From: a virus
Length of the DNA stretch: 47,508 nucleotides
Direction: 5' to 3' (one strand)
IMG/VR virus record: IMGVR_UViG_3300025326_000064
Coordinates: 1 to 47,508 of that record
Shown here: positions 21,204 through 30,008 of the stretch, piece after piece
How the letters are laid out: each line of letters opens with the position of its first letter
Position numbering within the stretch: the first letter of the stretch is position 1
The notes under the pieces: generated by a model
Databases searched by the model: none
The model's input: the letters and a program-made list of their open reading frames with translations, nothing else
What the model was told of the DNA's origin: nothing
Program-made: the position numbers and the translations under genes

Positions 21204-22178
21204 ATGAACAGACTCCTCCACATACTCTTCCTCGGATTCATCACCCTCGCCGCAGTAACAAGCACTGCACACTCGGAGACTCTAGCCGAGTACGATGGGG
21301 ACAACGGCGAACAACCATCGCAACCACCCACGACTAGTCCGCTCATTGAACTGGCACGACCAGGCATAACACTCTCTGATTCAAAGATAGGTGGAGCGTC
21401 GTATACGACCCTGGGCGATGAGTGGGTACAACGAGAATCAGGCGTAGCGACACGCGGACCATGGTCAGTAACGAGATACTTCTCACCACGAGGAGTCGAG
21501 ATCGTATCGAAGACCGATCCAAGCCCAAAACTCAGCTACACGCGAGTGTTCTACGGGCAACAGGTCTGGTCGATACGTCGACCAGTAACGGACGTGTCCA
21601 AGCTCCCTCCCGACTATTGCGCGCTCACCAGCGTCGACGAGGAGACGTGGAAGATACGACCAACCCAAGTATCGTGCGCCGATGCCACGAGTGTACTGAG
21701 GGGGTTCCTGCGAACAGAACGTAGCCCGAGTAGTGTATGGCGGTGCGTACAGTCCGAGGAGGCTGCGAAGTGCTGGAAACGATCGAAGCGAACACAGTAC
21801 GCACTAGCTGTTGAAACTGGTGAGATCGAGCTATCGCGGCAGCGAGACAATCGCAAGAATGAGGTAGCGCATTGCGGAATCGCACAAGCAATCGGGTACA
21901 TATCCACGGTCATAGCGAGGATCGGAGACCAATCATCCTGCGTAGCATTCGCAGCCGTAGCGCCACGAGTACTCGCACACAAAGCGATCTACGGCACAGC
22001 GCCAACCTCTGACAGTGGGTGGAACTGCGTAGGGGTCAAAACAGGACTACGATGCACTACGGGCGCGAAGTGCGTCATCCTCAGCGGCCCAGGCGTAAAC
22101 AACGCAGACATCAGGGTCGGGGTTGACCCGCGAGGTGGATTCTGGCACACGAACACGCGCAACCAATGCAGCGGATAA
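21204..22178 (+). CDS. Secreted ten-cysteine protein, moron candidate
   Basis: 324 residues from ATG 21204 (AAGGAG at -7). Residues 1-24 are a signal peptide (RLLHILFLGFITLAAVTSTA). The mature part has a Pro/Thr-rich linker (EQPSQPPTTSP), a beta-rich first domain (WSVTRYFSP, FYGQQVWSIR) and a second domain with ten cysteines in all, an even number that suggests five disulfides. The end has WNCVGVKTGLRC, TTGAKCVILSGPG and FWHTNTRNQC. It is the only plus-strand gene inside the minus-strand tail operon, between two fibre genes. That is the typical placement of a moron: a gene with its own promoter, inserted in an operon. It is probably exported and could alter the host surface, exclude other phages or act on other cells. 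No family is recognised. Confidence 0.75.
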   Translation: MNRLLHILFLGFITLAAVTSTAHSETLAEYDGDNGEQPSQPPTTSPLIELARPGITLSDSKIGGASYTTLGDEWVQRESGVATRGPWSVTRYFSPRGVEIVSKTDPSPKLSYTRVFYGQQVWSIRRPVTDVSKLPPDYCALTSVDEETWKIRPTQVSCADATSVLRGFLRTERSPSSVWRCVQSEEAAKCWKRSKRTQYALAVETGEIELSRQRDNRKNEVAHCGIAQAIGYISTVIARIGDQSSCVAFAAVAPRVLAHKAIYGTAPTSDSGWNCVGVKTGLRCTTGAKCVILSGPGVNNADIRVGVDPRGGFWHTNTRNQCSG

Positions 22179-22183
22179 TCAGA

Positions 22184-22789
22184 CTACAGTCTGCTAACGA
22201 ACGTCATGGCGGCCCACAAGCCGCGAGCAGTGTCCGGGTGTCCCACATGGTATGCGAGCGCCGCGGGGCCATCAGTACGATTCTGGAACCCCAGAACCTC
22301 AATGTAGTCCCCAGCCAGTAGATCCATAATCACGCTGATCGGCTGCGACGATAGGTCTCCAGCTATCAAGGTGGCAGCGTCACTCCTGTACAGAGCATTG
22401 GGAGATAGGTCAACTCCGTTCTTCCTGAGCGCCGTATACCTCTTACCGGTCGTGGTCGCAGCAGCATAACGAACATTCGCATCGATGCGATACAGTCCAT
22501 CGAACGGAGCCGTCAGCCTGGTTGGATTTGTTGTCGTGCTGTGCATGGGATTGGGAGCGTAGTCGTATACTTCAGCGTCCCAGCTAACAAGCTCAAACGC
22601 GTCGTTAGCTGCGTGACTATCAGCTGTCTCGCGATAGACCTTCACAGCAGGAACAGTGATCCCTACCCCAGCGGGGTCAACGCACGAAAGACCACCACCC
22701 TCATCGAAAATCACGTCCGCTTGAAGCTCTCCAGTTATAGCCGCGGATAGCGCGACACTACAGGTGTCTGTGAAACAGGGAGTTGGCAC
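22184..22789 (-). CDS. Tail fibre with C1q-like domain
   Basis: 201 residues. The first 50 have the GGGLSCVDPAGVGITV fibre-type strand also seen in the gene at 20111. From about residue 90 a C1q/TNF-like jelly roll is recognisable: TAPFDGLYRIDANVRY, RYTALRKNGVDL, VIMDLLAGDYIEVLGFQN. Such domains trimerise and bind surface sugars or proteins in phage fibres. Convergent with the moron gene, six bases apart. Confidence 0.68.
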   Translation of the reverse strand: MPTPCFTDTCSVALSAAITGELQADVIFDEGGGLSCVDPAGVGITVPAVKVYRETADSHAANDAFELVSWDAEVYDYAPNPMHSTTTNPTRLTAPFDGLYRIDANVRYAAATTTGKRYTALRKNGVDLSPNALYRSDAATLIAGDLSSQPISVIMDLLAGDYIEVLGFQNRTDGPAALAYHVGHPDTARGLWAAMTFVSRL

Positions 22790-23196
22790 TACGATCCTCC
22801 TTGAGCATTAACCACTTCTTCACGTGTTAGTACTTCAGCTCCGACACTCTTTGCGTAGCGCTCGGCCGCGGCTCGGACTTTGAATCCGTACCACTTATTC
22901 CTGCCGGTTTTCACGTAGAACGGAGCTGGGTCACTAGGAGAAGTTTTCCGACGGCTAGTTCCCTTGACCGCACCGCTTGGCTTATACCCCAGGACGATCT
23001 CGCCGCCCTCTACTGCTGATTCAACTCCGTCACCGGAAACGTACACGTACGTGTCGATGGGGGTGTGGGGTAGTCCTACGAGGAGTGTAGCTGGTTGCGC
23101 TGGGCGATTATCCTTGTTTCCGAACAGGATTGGGTTCTGGGGAGCGCCACCTGGCCGTAGACGCGCGGCGGCTTTCTTTCCACAAGACGAGCACAC
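22789..23196 (-). CDS. Hypothetical tail-region protein (135 aa)
   Basis: 135 residues with a CSSCGKKAAARLR zinc knuckle at the start, a beta-rich middle (VYVSGDGVESAVEGGEIVLGYK), and a basic C-terminal half. No recognised family. The start is just downstream of the AEPK-repeat gene, with a three-base gap. Confidence 0.55.
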   Translation of the reverse strand: MCSSCGKKAAARLRPGGAPQNPILFGNKDNRPAQPATLLVGLPHTPIDTYVYVSGDGVESAVEGGEIVLGYKPSGAVKGTSRRKTSPSDPAPFYVKTGRNKWYGFKVRAAAERYAKSVGAEVLTREEVVNAQGGS

Positions 23197-23199
23197 AGC

Positions 23200-23478
23200 C
23201 TACCCAGCCTTCGCCTTAGTATCTCGGGGCTTCTTGGCAGCTCGCGGCTTCTTAGGAGCTGATACAGGGGCCTCTGGCGCTGGTTCTGCTTTGGGTTCTG
23301 CTTTGGGTTCTGCTTTGGGTTCTGCTTTGGGTTCTGCTTCGATCTCTACCGCGACGATCGTCAAGAGCTTCGATGCCACGAGCGCGCGAACCTCAGCGTC
23401 CTCGGAAACGAGCAGCTCGTCTCCAGTTCGGTGCGCCCCAAAGTTCGTAGAAGCTTCCACTCTCAGTAGCCTTGCCAT
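23200..23478 (-). CDS. AEPK-repeat protein
   Basis: 92 residues starting MARLLRVEAS; an upstream M at 23496 is possible, but GGGAGG is well placed for 23478. The first 50 residues look like a small folded domain (SEDAEVRALVASKLLTIV). Then come AEPK repeats (KAEPKAEPKAEP) and a basic end with alanine, proline and lysine. The arrangement, a small domain with a charged flexible tail, recurs at 35132-35380. Probably a virion or assembly protein. Confidence 0.55.
   Translation of the reverse strand: MARLLRVEASTNFGAHRTGDELLVSEDAEVRALVASKLLTIVAVEIEAEPKAEPKAEPKAEPKAEPAPEAPVSAPKKPRAAKKPRDTKAKAG
23282..23341 (-). repeat. Five tandem 12-bp units (AEPK)
   Basis: Five contiguous units of GGTTCTGCTTTG (last one GGTTCTGCTTCG), encoding the AEPK repeats on the minus strand. 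Near-perfect and thus prone to slippage. Confidence 0.9.
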
Positions 23479-23530
23479 CCATGCCTCCCCAGACACGCAT
23501 TGCTTACACTTTGAATCCTACACGCCCACC

Positions 23531-23749
23531 CTACGGAGCCAGCTGGTACTCCACCCCATCATTAGAAGCGGTATCATCATCCACCACCATGTACAGGCGC
23601 CGCTCCCCACCCACTAAGCGAGATTCCAACCGGATTCCTTGAAGCCTGGTGTATTGGAACTTCTCTACGCGCCACTTCCTAACCTCTCGGATAGTTTCGA
23701 GAAGCATCTCCTCGGGGTTATTGATCTTCCACCCATCACGCTTCGCCAC
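23531..23749 (-). CDS. Small hypothetical protein (72 aa)
   Basis: 72 residues, charged helix (EEMLLETIREVRKWRVEKF) and an end that is beta-like (GERRLYMVVDDDTA). In the minor tail gene cluster; no family is recognised. Confidence 0.55.
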   Translation of the reverse strand: MAKRDGWKINNPEEMLLETIREVRKWRVEKFQYTRLQGIRLESRLVGGERRLYMVVDDDTASNDGVEYQLAP

Positions 23750-23758
23750 AGTAGCCTC

Positions 23759-24820
23759 CTACTCGTCGTCTCCTAGTGGCTCAAACGACACCCTGACCTG
23801 CTCCACACCAGCAGCAGCCTCCACATCCAACGCTGTAAGTCGGAATGCCTGCCCGATCTCAATACACAACGCTTGGCTATAGAACTGCACAAGATTACCC
23901 GGCACGAGCGCGTTGATATGAACAGGGGCACTCGGCCTGAGAGCACTCCCCTGGGGGATAGTGAGAAAGTACGGGTAGCTCGATGAGAGGCGTTCGAATA
24001 GTTCTTGCGCTCGGTTGTCGGCGCTGGATTGGTCGAGGATCTGCTCATCACTACTGACAAAATCAGCGGCATGGAAGCACACGGTGGGTGGAGCGGGTGG
24101 GTATACGGATCTGATTCCGTTACCGCCCCTCACGACTACCCTAGTGGCTCTCTGGTCACCATCGAGCTTAATCTCGGGGCTCCCATCTATGTCGGTGTCT
24201 CTGAGGTGTAGCGGGCCGCACGTGGCAGTATCGGGCCCCAGGATGATTGCGCCCGCAACTACCGTGATATCGATACCCGTGCTGTACAACTCCGACAACG
24301 CCTCAGACGCGAACTTATCCTCAGACGCCAACACAGTACGATCAGCGGTCACACCACTGAGCATCGACGATATCTCGAACGGCAAATCGCCAGCAGAATT
24401 GATATCAGCGAAATACGACAAAGCGATCGTGGTGAGGTCTACACCGACGTCTACGTGATTGGTTTTGAGAGTACGGCGCTCTGTCCAGGCCAGGATGTCG
24501 TGAGCGTTCACGATGATGGTATCCCGGCTGAATATCGCGTCGCGAATCAGCCACCCCTGCCACACCGCAATCCCATCCCGCTCAATGATGATCTCAGTCC
24601 TCAGAGCCTCGATGCGGTTCGCGCCCTCGCAACAAGCCCGCAGATCAGTGCCACGAACCGGTATCGTGACCGTTGCCGTTGAAGCCTCGTTGGGGCGGCG
24701 AGTCCAAACGATACTAGTCACCGCGCGAGCCTCAAGAATAGGCCTGCCATCATTCACAAGGCGGACAACATAATTCCCGCACCCTAGTGGCCCTTGGCTA
24801 GTTACAGCGATACTAGGCAT
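23759..24820 (-). CDS. Minor tail protein (Gp37-like, hub region)
   Basis: 353 residues. Beta-rich N-terminal domain (VRLVNDGRPILEARAV; TATVTIPVRGTD; EIIIERDGIAVWQGWLIRD) as in siphovirus baseplate hub proteins, also called Gp37-like. A helical insert (EALSELYSTGIDIT) and a C-terminal half (RATRVVVRGGNGIR; VHINALVPGNLVQFY) follow. It directly follows the Cys-rich distal tail gene and overlaps it by eight bases. This is the position of the tail-tip hub that docks fibres. Confidence 0.7.
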   Translation of the reverse strand: MPSIAVTSQGPLGCGNYVVRLVNDGRPILEARAVTSIVWTRRPNEASTATVTIPVRGTDLRACCEGANRIEALRTEIIIERDGIAVWQGWLIRDAIFSRDTIIVNAHDILAWTERRTLKTNHVDVGVDLTTIALSYFADINSAGDLPFEISSMLSGVTADRTVLASEDKFASEALSELYSTGIDITVVAGAIILGPDTATCGPLHLRDTDIDGSPEIKLDGDQRATRVVVRGGNGIRSVYPPAPPTVCFHAADFVSSDEQILDQSSADNRAQELFERLSSSYPYFLTIPQGSALRPSAPVHINALVPGNLVQFYSQALCIEIGQAFRLTALDVEAAAGVEQVRVSFEPLGDDE

Positions 24821-26186
24821 AGACGTGGTAACGCTCGATCCGCGCGTGCGACCTCACCGCTCCCAAGTTAAGGTCATCCACGAACTGCGTATTTTGTAGG
24901 CTCCACTCCACACAAATTATGATCCCATGACACGACGCCAAGAGCGGGAACGGATCAGATCCACCAACACCGAATACGTTTCCGGCGCCTGGAAAGCACT
25001 TATTGTCACACTCCACAGTTATCCGGTCGGTGCGACCGTCAATCACAACGCGCGATCCGGGCTTCAAATACGGTATCTCCAGGCTCGCACACAACTGGGA
25101 ATTACCCCACATGCCAGCACTAGCCTCGTCATCACTTGGACAGGGTAGCTTCGGATCAGCCGTGTAGAACTTCACCCGAGCGTTTCGTAGGCCACGCTGA
25201 GAGAACACTGCGTCGTTCGGGTTCTTCCCAGCGTCAATAATGATCCGATAAGTTTCGTCTCGATGAGCTGGCAAATCCTCCAAACAACAGCAGTCGATCG
25301 ACACTCCGAGAGGTTCACAGAAGCAATAGTTCACTCTCTGAGGTGGCGAGGGCAAAACACAAGCTCCGGGTGGGCACAGCGGGTCATCCGTGCAGTCACC
25401 TACTGCTTCGTCGCCGGTTGCGCACCCATTGACCCAATCAAAGCACCTCGTTGCGACGTTCTCTAGATCAGCGTCTTTGTCGAGACACACGACCGGGGTG
25501 ATGCTATAACCCTCTGGTGTCTCGGTCTGAATCGTGAATGTAACTGCGCGCATGCAGCACCGGCACAACGTAGAGTCCTCGTCAACCTCCGCGAGGCCGT
25601 CTATCAACCCTGCGTTCACCCATTGGCGTAGACCTGTGTCTTCGCCCTCGAAGTCTGGGCAACACGTCCGAGCTGTCATACACGTCAACCCGCACGTACC
25701 GAGGTCACCACACCCCGAGAGGCAGCTCCCGGCACCACACCCGCCCAGCTCGAGGGTTCGGCGTACGAATGCCTCGCCATAATCCATCCCACAACACGAC
25801 GTTGCTATGAGCAAGGCTTCTACAGCGAATACTCGACTCCCGACCTGGCCACGACCAAGAGTGACCCCTCGCCCGATATTCTCGGTAGCTGCGCGCTTGA
25901 ACGTGGAGTCATTGAGGCCCGTGACCTTCGTGACGTACATCCCAAGATAGTCCGCGCTCTCTGGTATCAACGCGTCTACCCAACAAGCCCCGTCAGTGAC
26001 CGGGTCTACAAAGTCACTCGGGTCTCCGTCTGCTGGGCACCAGCACTCGTTAGGCATCTCAACGCAGCATCGTTGACCCTGCCACGCTCCCTGACCAGCA
26101 GCCCACTCAACGTACTTAGACAGGCGTGCATGATTCGCCAGTTCCACACACCCGAAGCAGAAGTAGGAGAAAGGGATGTCGCTCAT
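24813..26186 (-). CDS. Cys-rich minor tail protein (distal-tail position)
   Basis: 457 residues, first gene after the tape measure, overlapping it by four bases. Position suggests the distal tail protein (Dit) or a minor tail protein attached to it. It has 36 cysteines by count, including CC, CGxC and CLSGC groups (GCGAGSCLSGCGDLGTCG; LCRCCMRAV; DCCCLED), far more than usual. The C-terminal 200 residues form a beta domain (RIIIDAGKNPND; GSRVVIDGRTDRITVE). The cysteines suggest metal or disulfide stabilisation. Confidence 0.68.
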   Translation of the reverse strand: MSDIPFSYFCFGCVELANHARLSKYVEWAAGQGAWQGQRCCVEMPNECWCPADGDPSDFVDPVTDGACWVDALIPESADYLGMYVTKVTGLNDSTFKRAATENIGRGVTLGRGQVGSRVFAVEALLIATSCCGMDYGEAFVRRTLELGGCGAGSCLSGCGDLGTCGLTCMTARTCCPDFEGEDTGLRQWVNAGLIDGLAEVDEDSTLCRCCMRAVTFTIQTETPEGYSITPVVCLDKDADLENVATRCFDWVNGCATGDEAVGDCTDDPLCPPGACVLPSPPQRVNYCFCEPLGVSIDCCCLEDLPAHRDETYRIIIDAGKNPNDAVFSQRGLRNARVKFYTADPKLPCPSDDEASAGMWGNSQLCASLEIPYLKPGSRVVIDGRTDRITVECDNKCFPGAGNVFGVGGSDPFPLLASCHGIIICVEWSLQNTQFVDDLNLGAVRSHARIERYHVYA

Positions 26187-29100
26187 GCCCGGCTAAACAC
26201 CGCCCCAAGATTCGCACTCATCTGGCGCCTCAGAGCGTGAGGATCCACCACATTCGAGTGCAAGTGCACCTGTGCCTGCCGATTATCCGTCCCCCCACCC
26301 TTCTGAGAAGCCAATCCCTTAATAGCGCCAATAAGCTCCTTGGTACGCCCAGCGTTCATGATGTACCCACTCTGGTGTGGCATGAACATCTCTGCGCCGC
26401 GCTCATTCCACCGGTAGCCACGGCCCTTCTCCACACGACCACCAGCTGCGCGTGGTTGCCACCCGAGGTGTACGTGATCCTGGTGACCACCAACGAAACT
26501 ATTGGTCGGAGCGCCACCACTCCACAACCTATCTAGCCAGATCACCTGCTTGAAAATACTCCCCACCAGGCGACTCGCGAACACCGCGAGCTTCGTCAAC
26601 GTAGCATGCGACGACCTGGAATCTCCGAAGTCAGCGGCCTGGCCCAGAACGTGCTGCGACACGCCAGGCCCAGGAACAGTGTCACCCATACGCAGCCCAC
26701 TGGTCATACCCACACCGAACAAGCGTTCGATCAAGTTCACCATTGAGAGCGTATCCGCCCACCCTGACGTTGGATGCAAGAAACCCAGAGGCCCAGTACC
26801 AACCACGCCACCAGGAACACCCAACCCCTTATTCAACACAGCATTCAGGCTCTTTACTCCCCCACCACCACCGAGAAGGATACTCGCTATCGCATCATTG
26901 AACTTGGATCCAGCGATGGCGCCCTTGAAGAACCCACCGATGTCCCTCACCCACGCCTGCACCGGGCTCCAACGCGTGCGCAGCCCCCTATCGAACCCAC
27001 TCATGATCGCCTGACCAGCTGGTTGTAGGAGTTTCTGGTCAGCACTGACCGGGCCCTTGTTCTTCTTAATCCACACCGCGATACCCCGGATGAACTCCTG
27101 CACCTCCACATACCCAGCTCTGAGGCCCGCAAGTAGCGTGTTCATGATTCGAACACCAGCCGAGAACAACGAAACCCGAGCGAGGAGATTAGCGACGCTG
27201 CTAACCGCCGAGCTGAACTGGAAGATGAACGAGAGTCGGAATGCGAACAATCGGAGAATCAGAATGCGAAGAACACTGTTGATACCACGAAACGCGGCCT
27301 GTACCTGACCAGCCAACCGTGCGATAGCCGGGAACAACGGAGCGGCCAATCTGAGGCTTTCAGCGACAAGCCGTAGATTCTGACTCATCCTACGGAATAC
27401 CGTACTGATAGCAACGATGCGCTCCCTAGCCTTCGTGATAGCCTCCCCAGCCAAGTTATTACGCAACCCAGCCCCCACAGCCCGCAAAGCCCTTCCACTA
27501 CTGACCGCCAATCCCTCAGCGCTATTACGCGCAGTTCTCAGCGTACCCCCAATCGCCTTCTCAGCCGCAGCAAGAGAACCACCCACGGTACGAGCGATAG
27601 CAGGGGTACGATCAAGAGTGGCGTTGGATTGAGCGATCCCCAAGCGCCAACGGTTGAACGCCTTAGCTCCCCTGTCCCCAGCGTCCTGTCCCTGCTTACC
27701 AGCACCCGACAACGCCCTACCAGCAGCACCAGCCGCTCTAGTTGGCCCAGCAAGCGCGGCAGTGGCCTTCGCGGAGAAATCAGTCAACCCAAAGAAGTTC
27801 GCGAGCGTCCCCTTCTCCAACTCACCAGTGACACTCTTCCGAGCATTGTCGAGGCGACGAACCAACTCTGCATCACCAGAAGCGAACGCAGCAGCCCGAG
27901 CCTTAGCTATGCGTTGCAATGCGGATATCTCGGACTTCTCCGCGCCCTTGGTTGCTTCCTCGGCCTCCTTCCGAGCCTGCCTAGCCTCCTGGATTGCGTC
28001 CTTGAGTTTGAAGCCTAACGCCACGATACCGGCACCCACGGCAGCGATCGCCACAGCGATACCAGCTGGCCCGATCAGTGCCAGCCTCGCAGATGCACGG
28101 AACCGTGCGAAAGCACCAGCCACACTCGCACCAACCGCCGTAGCACCAAGACGAGCCAACGCAGGAATTATCACTAGGTTCACGGTGTCAACTATCACTG
28201 CGCCGGCGAGTTTGAAAGCGAATCCCAGACCACTGATATTCAGCAGCAGAGTAGCGAATTTGATTCCATTTATCGCCAGACTCAACGCAGCGAACCCAGC
28301 AACGATCTTCAACAGGAACGGGTGCTCCTCGAACAGTCTATGGATCGCGTTCGCAACGTTGGTGATACCAGTCGCGAACTTAGCGATAACCGGGCCAGTG
28401 GCCTTCGCTAGATCACCCAGCAACGTCAGGACACTCGATATCAGTGGGATGACCTTCGGACCCAAGCTCGTGGTGACAATGTCAATGAAGCTCAAAACGG
28501 CCGGCAATAGCTTAGTCCTCACATCTTCTACGAACTTAGCGAATTCTGGTTGGGAACCAATCTTGAATATCGCCAAGAACAAGTCCTTCGCGAGGCGCCC
28601 CAACGCTAGTAGGCTCGGAGTGAGACTCGCGAAGAAGGCAGCGAGGCTCTTCTTCGTGGATGGCAGGTCAAGGAACTTCGACAACGAAGCGAGATTGTCG
28701 TTGATTAGCTTCAACAGGGAATTCCCCAGCGGTGTCGCCGAGTTGAACACCTGAAGCAACACCTTCCCGAGGCGTCCGATCAGCGTCACGAACAATCCCA
28801 GAGAGTCACCCGACCGGGTGAAGAAATCGTTCAACGCACCCGAACGCTCGGCGCCACCAATGAACGCACTGAACGAGTCAGCGAGTCGGTCAAACCCAGC
28901 GACGATCCTGAGAGTTAACGGCTGGCTTGCTCGAAGAATCTTCAGTAGTGGACTGAAAAACTTACCTATCACCCCACCACCAGACTCAATCAGGCGATTA
29001 TTGAACGACAGAATGTCGCTGATTGGGCCCCTGAAAGCATTCACACCCTCTGCTGCTTTCACCGCCAAGTTACCAAGCGCATCCGCAGTGCCCACCAGTG

Positions 29101-30007
29101 ACGGTAGGAAACTCTCAAACGCGGGTGTAGCTATCTTCACGGCCTGTGTGAGCTTCGGGAATAGCGTTTCCTGGACCGCGGCCCGAATATCTCGAAGGGG
29201 CTTACCCAGCCTCAGGAGCGTCTTCTCGAACGTCCTAGCAGCAGGAGTGAGACGATCAAACGCCTCCTTATTACCACCCAGTGCTTCCTTGAGATCGTCG
29301 AGTTGTAGGAGCTTCGATACGGCCACGACCTGCGCTACAGCTCCGAGTGCTGAAGCCCCAGAAGCTGCTGCTCCACTCATCTGCACGAATGATCCAGCCA
29401 GACCAGCAACCGCACCAGAAAGACCAGCAACACCTGGAGTCAGCGCGCCGATGCCCAGTACAACTCCTGCAGGTATCGCGAACCTTCGTTTGAATAGTTT
29501 CGAGAAGTTGAACCCACCGATTGACCTACTGAATCCTCCAGTGAATAGCGATCCTGTCCGCGACCCCTCCTTGGAGAAGAAACCCGCAAGTTTCCTTTGA
29601 ACAGGTTTCGTGTCAACGTCTGCCTCTATCTCGACTTTCGTTCCGTCAAGAGACTCGATCTTGGCTCTTGCTTTCTTGATGTCTGCGTCGACTTCTGCGG
29701 TTACGTCAAACGAGTCAAGCAAGCTAAGTTGCGCGGCAGCTTCTTTCGTGTCTGCCGTAACGTGTAGGGAAACCTCGCTACCATCCAGCAGGCTCATCTG
29801 CTGCTGGGCCTGCTTAGTGTCAGCACCTACCTTAACCGACACCTTCTCATCACCAAGGGCGACTATCTCTTCCTTAGCTTTCTTCGTATCAGCCTTGACG
29901 CCTACTTCTATGTCGCCCAGACGAGTGTTTTGGAGTTCTTCGAGGGCGCGCCTAAAGTCGAGTTTGACGGTGACGAATGCGGAGCCGATGTCTCCCAGAT
30001 CAGCCAC
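26183..30007 (-). CDS. Tape measure protein with C-terminal M15-like peptidase
   Basis: 1274 residues from a GTG at 30007 (GGAGG nine bases upstream; a frame from ATG 30049 is open but overlaps the chaperone gene). The N-terminus has about five repeats of 24-28 residues (VSVKVGADTKQAQQQM; VTADTKEAAAQLSLLD). Long hydrophobic and alpha-helical tracts follow. Near the C-terminus, SQHVLGQAADFGD and GGHQDHVHLG give the His/Asp and HxH zinc ligands of M15-type peptidases. The protein sets tail length and, on infection, can cut peptidoglycan to let DNA in. It is the largest gene of the genome. Confidence 0.93.
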   Translation of the reverse strand: MADLGDIGSAFVTVKLDFRRALEELQNTRLGDIEVGVKADTKKAKEEIVALGDEKVSVKVGADTKQAQQQMSLLDGSEVSLHVTADTKEAAAQLSLLDSFDVTAEVDADIKKARAKIESLDGTKVEIEADVDTKPVQRKLAGFFSKEGSRTGSLFTGGFSRSIGGFNFSKLFKRRFAIPAGVVLGIGALTPGVAGLSGAVAGLAGSFVQMSGAAASGASALGAVAQVVAVSKLLQLDDLKEALGGNKEAFDRLTPAARTFEKTLLRLGKPLRDIRAAVQETLFPKLTQAVKIATPAFESFLPSLVGTADALGNLAVKAAEGVNAFRGPISDILSFNNRLIESGGGVIGKFFSPLLKILRASQPLTLRIVAGFDRLADSFSAFIGGAERSGALNDFFTRSGDSLGLFVTLIGRLGKVLLQVFNSATPLGNSLLKLINDNLASLSKFLDLPSTKKSLAAFFASLTPSLLALGRLAKDLFLAIFKIGSQPEFAKFVEDVRTKLLPAVLSFIDIVTTSLGPKVIPLISSVLTLLGDLAKATGPVIAKFATGITNVANAIHRLFEEHPFLLKIVAGFAALSLAINGIKFATLLLNISGLGFAFKLAGAVIVDTVNLVIIPALARLGATAVGASVAGAFARFRASARLALIGPAGIAVAIAAVGAGIVALGFKLKDAIQEARQARKEAEEATKGAEKSEISALQRIAKARAAAFASGDAELVRRLDNARKSVTGELEKGTLANFFGLTDFSAKATAALAGPTRAAGAAGRALSGAGKQGQDAGDRGAKAFNRWRLGIAQSNATLDRTPAIARTVGGSLAAAEKAIGGTLRTARNSAEGLAVSSGRALRAVGAGLRNNLAGEAITKARERIVAISTVFRRMSQNLRLVAESLRLAAPLFPAIARLAGQVQAAFRGINSVLRILILRLFAFRLSFIFQFSSAVSSVANLLARVSLFSAGVRIMNTLLAGLRAGYVEVQEFIRGIAVWIKKNKGPVSADQKLLQPAGQAIMSGFDRGLRTRWSPVQAWVRDIGGFFKGAIAGSKFNDAIASILLGGGGGVKSLNAVLNKGLGVPGGVVGTGPLGFLHPTSGWADTLSMVNLIERLFGVGMTSGLRMGDTVPGPGVSQHVLGQAADFGDSRSSHATLTKLAVFASRLVGSIFKQVIWLDRLWSGGAPTNSFVGGHQDHVHLGWQPRAAGGRVEKGRGYRWNERGAEMFMPHQSGYIMNAGRTKELIGAIKGLASQKGGGTDNRQAQVHLHSNVVDPHALRRQMSANLGAVFSRA

Positions 30008-30008
30008 C

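Noticed and set aside
26502-29600. Long plus-strand frames opposite the tape measure gene
   Set aside because: Antisense shadows of a biased coding sequence; they lack starts with ribosome binding sites and known domains.
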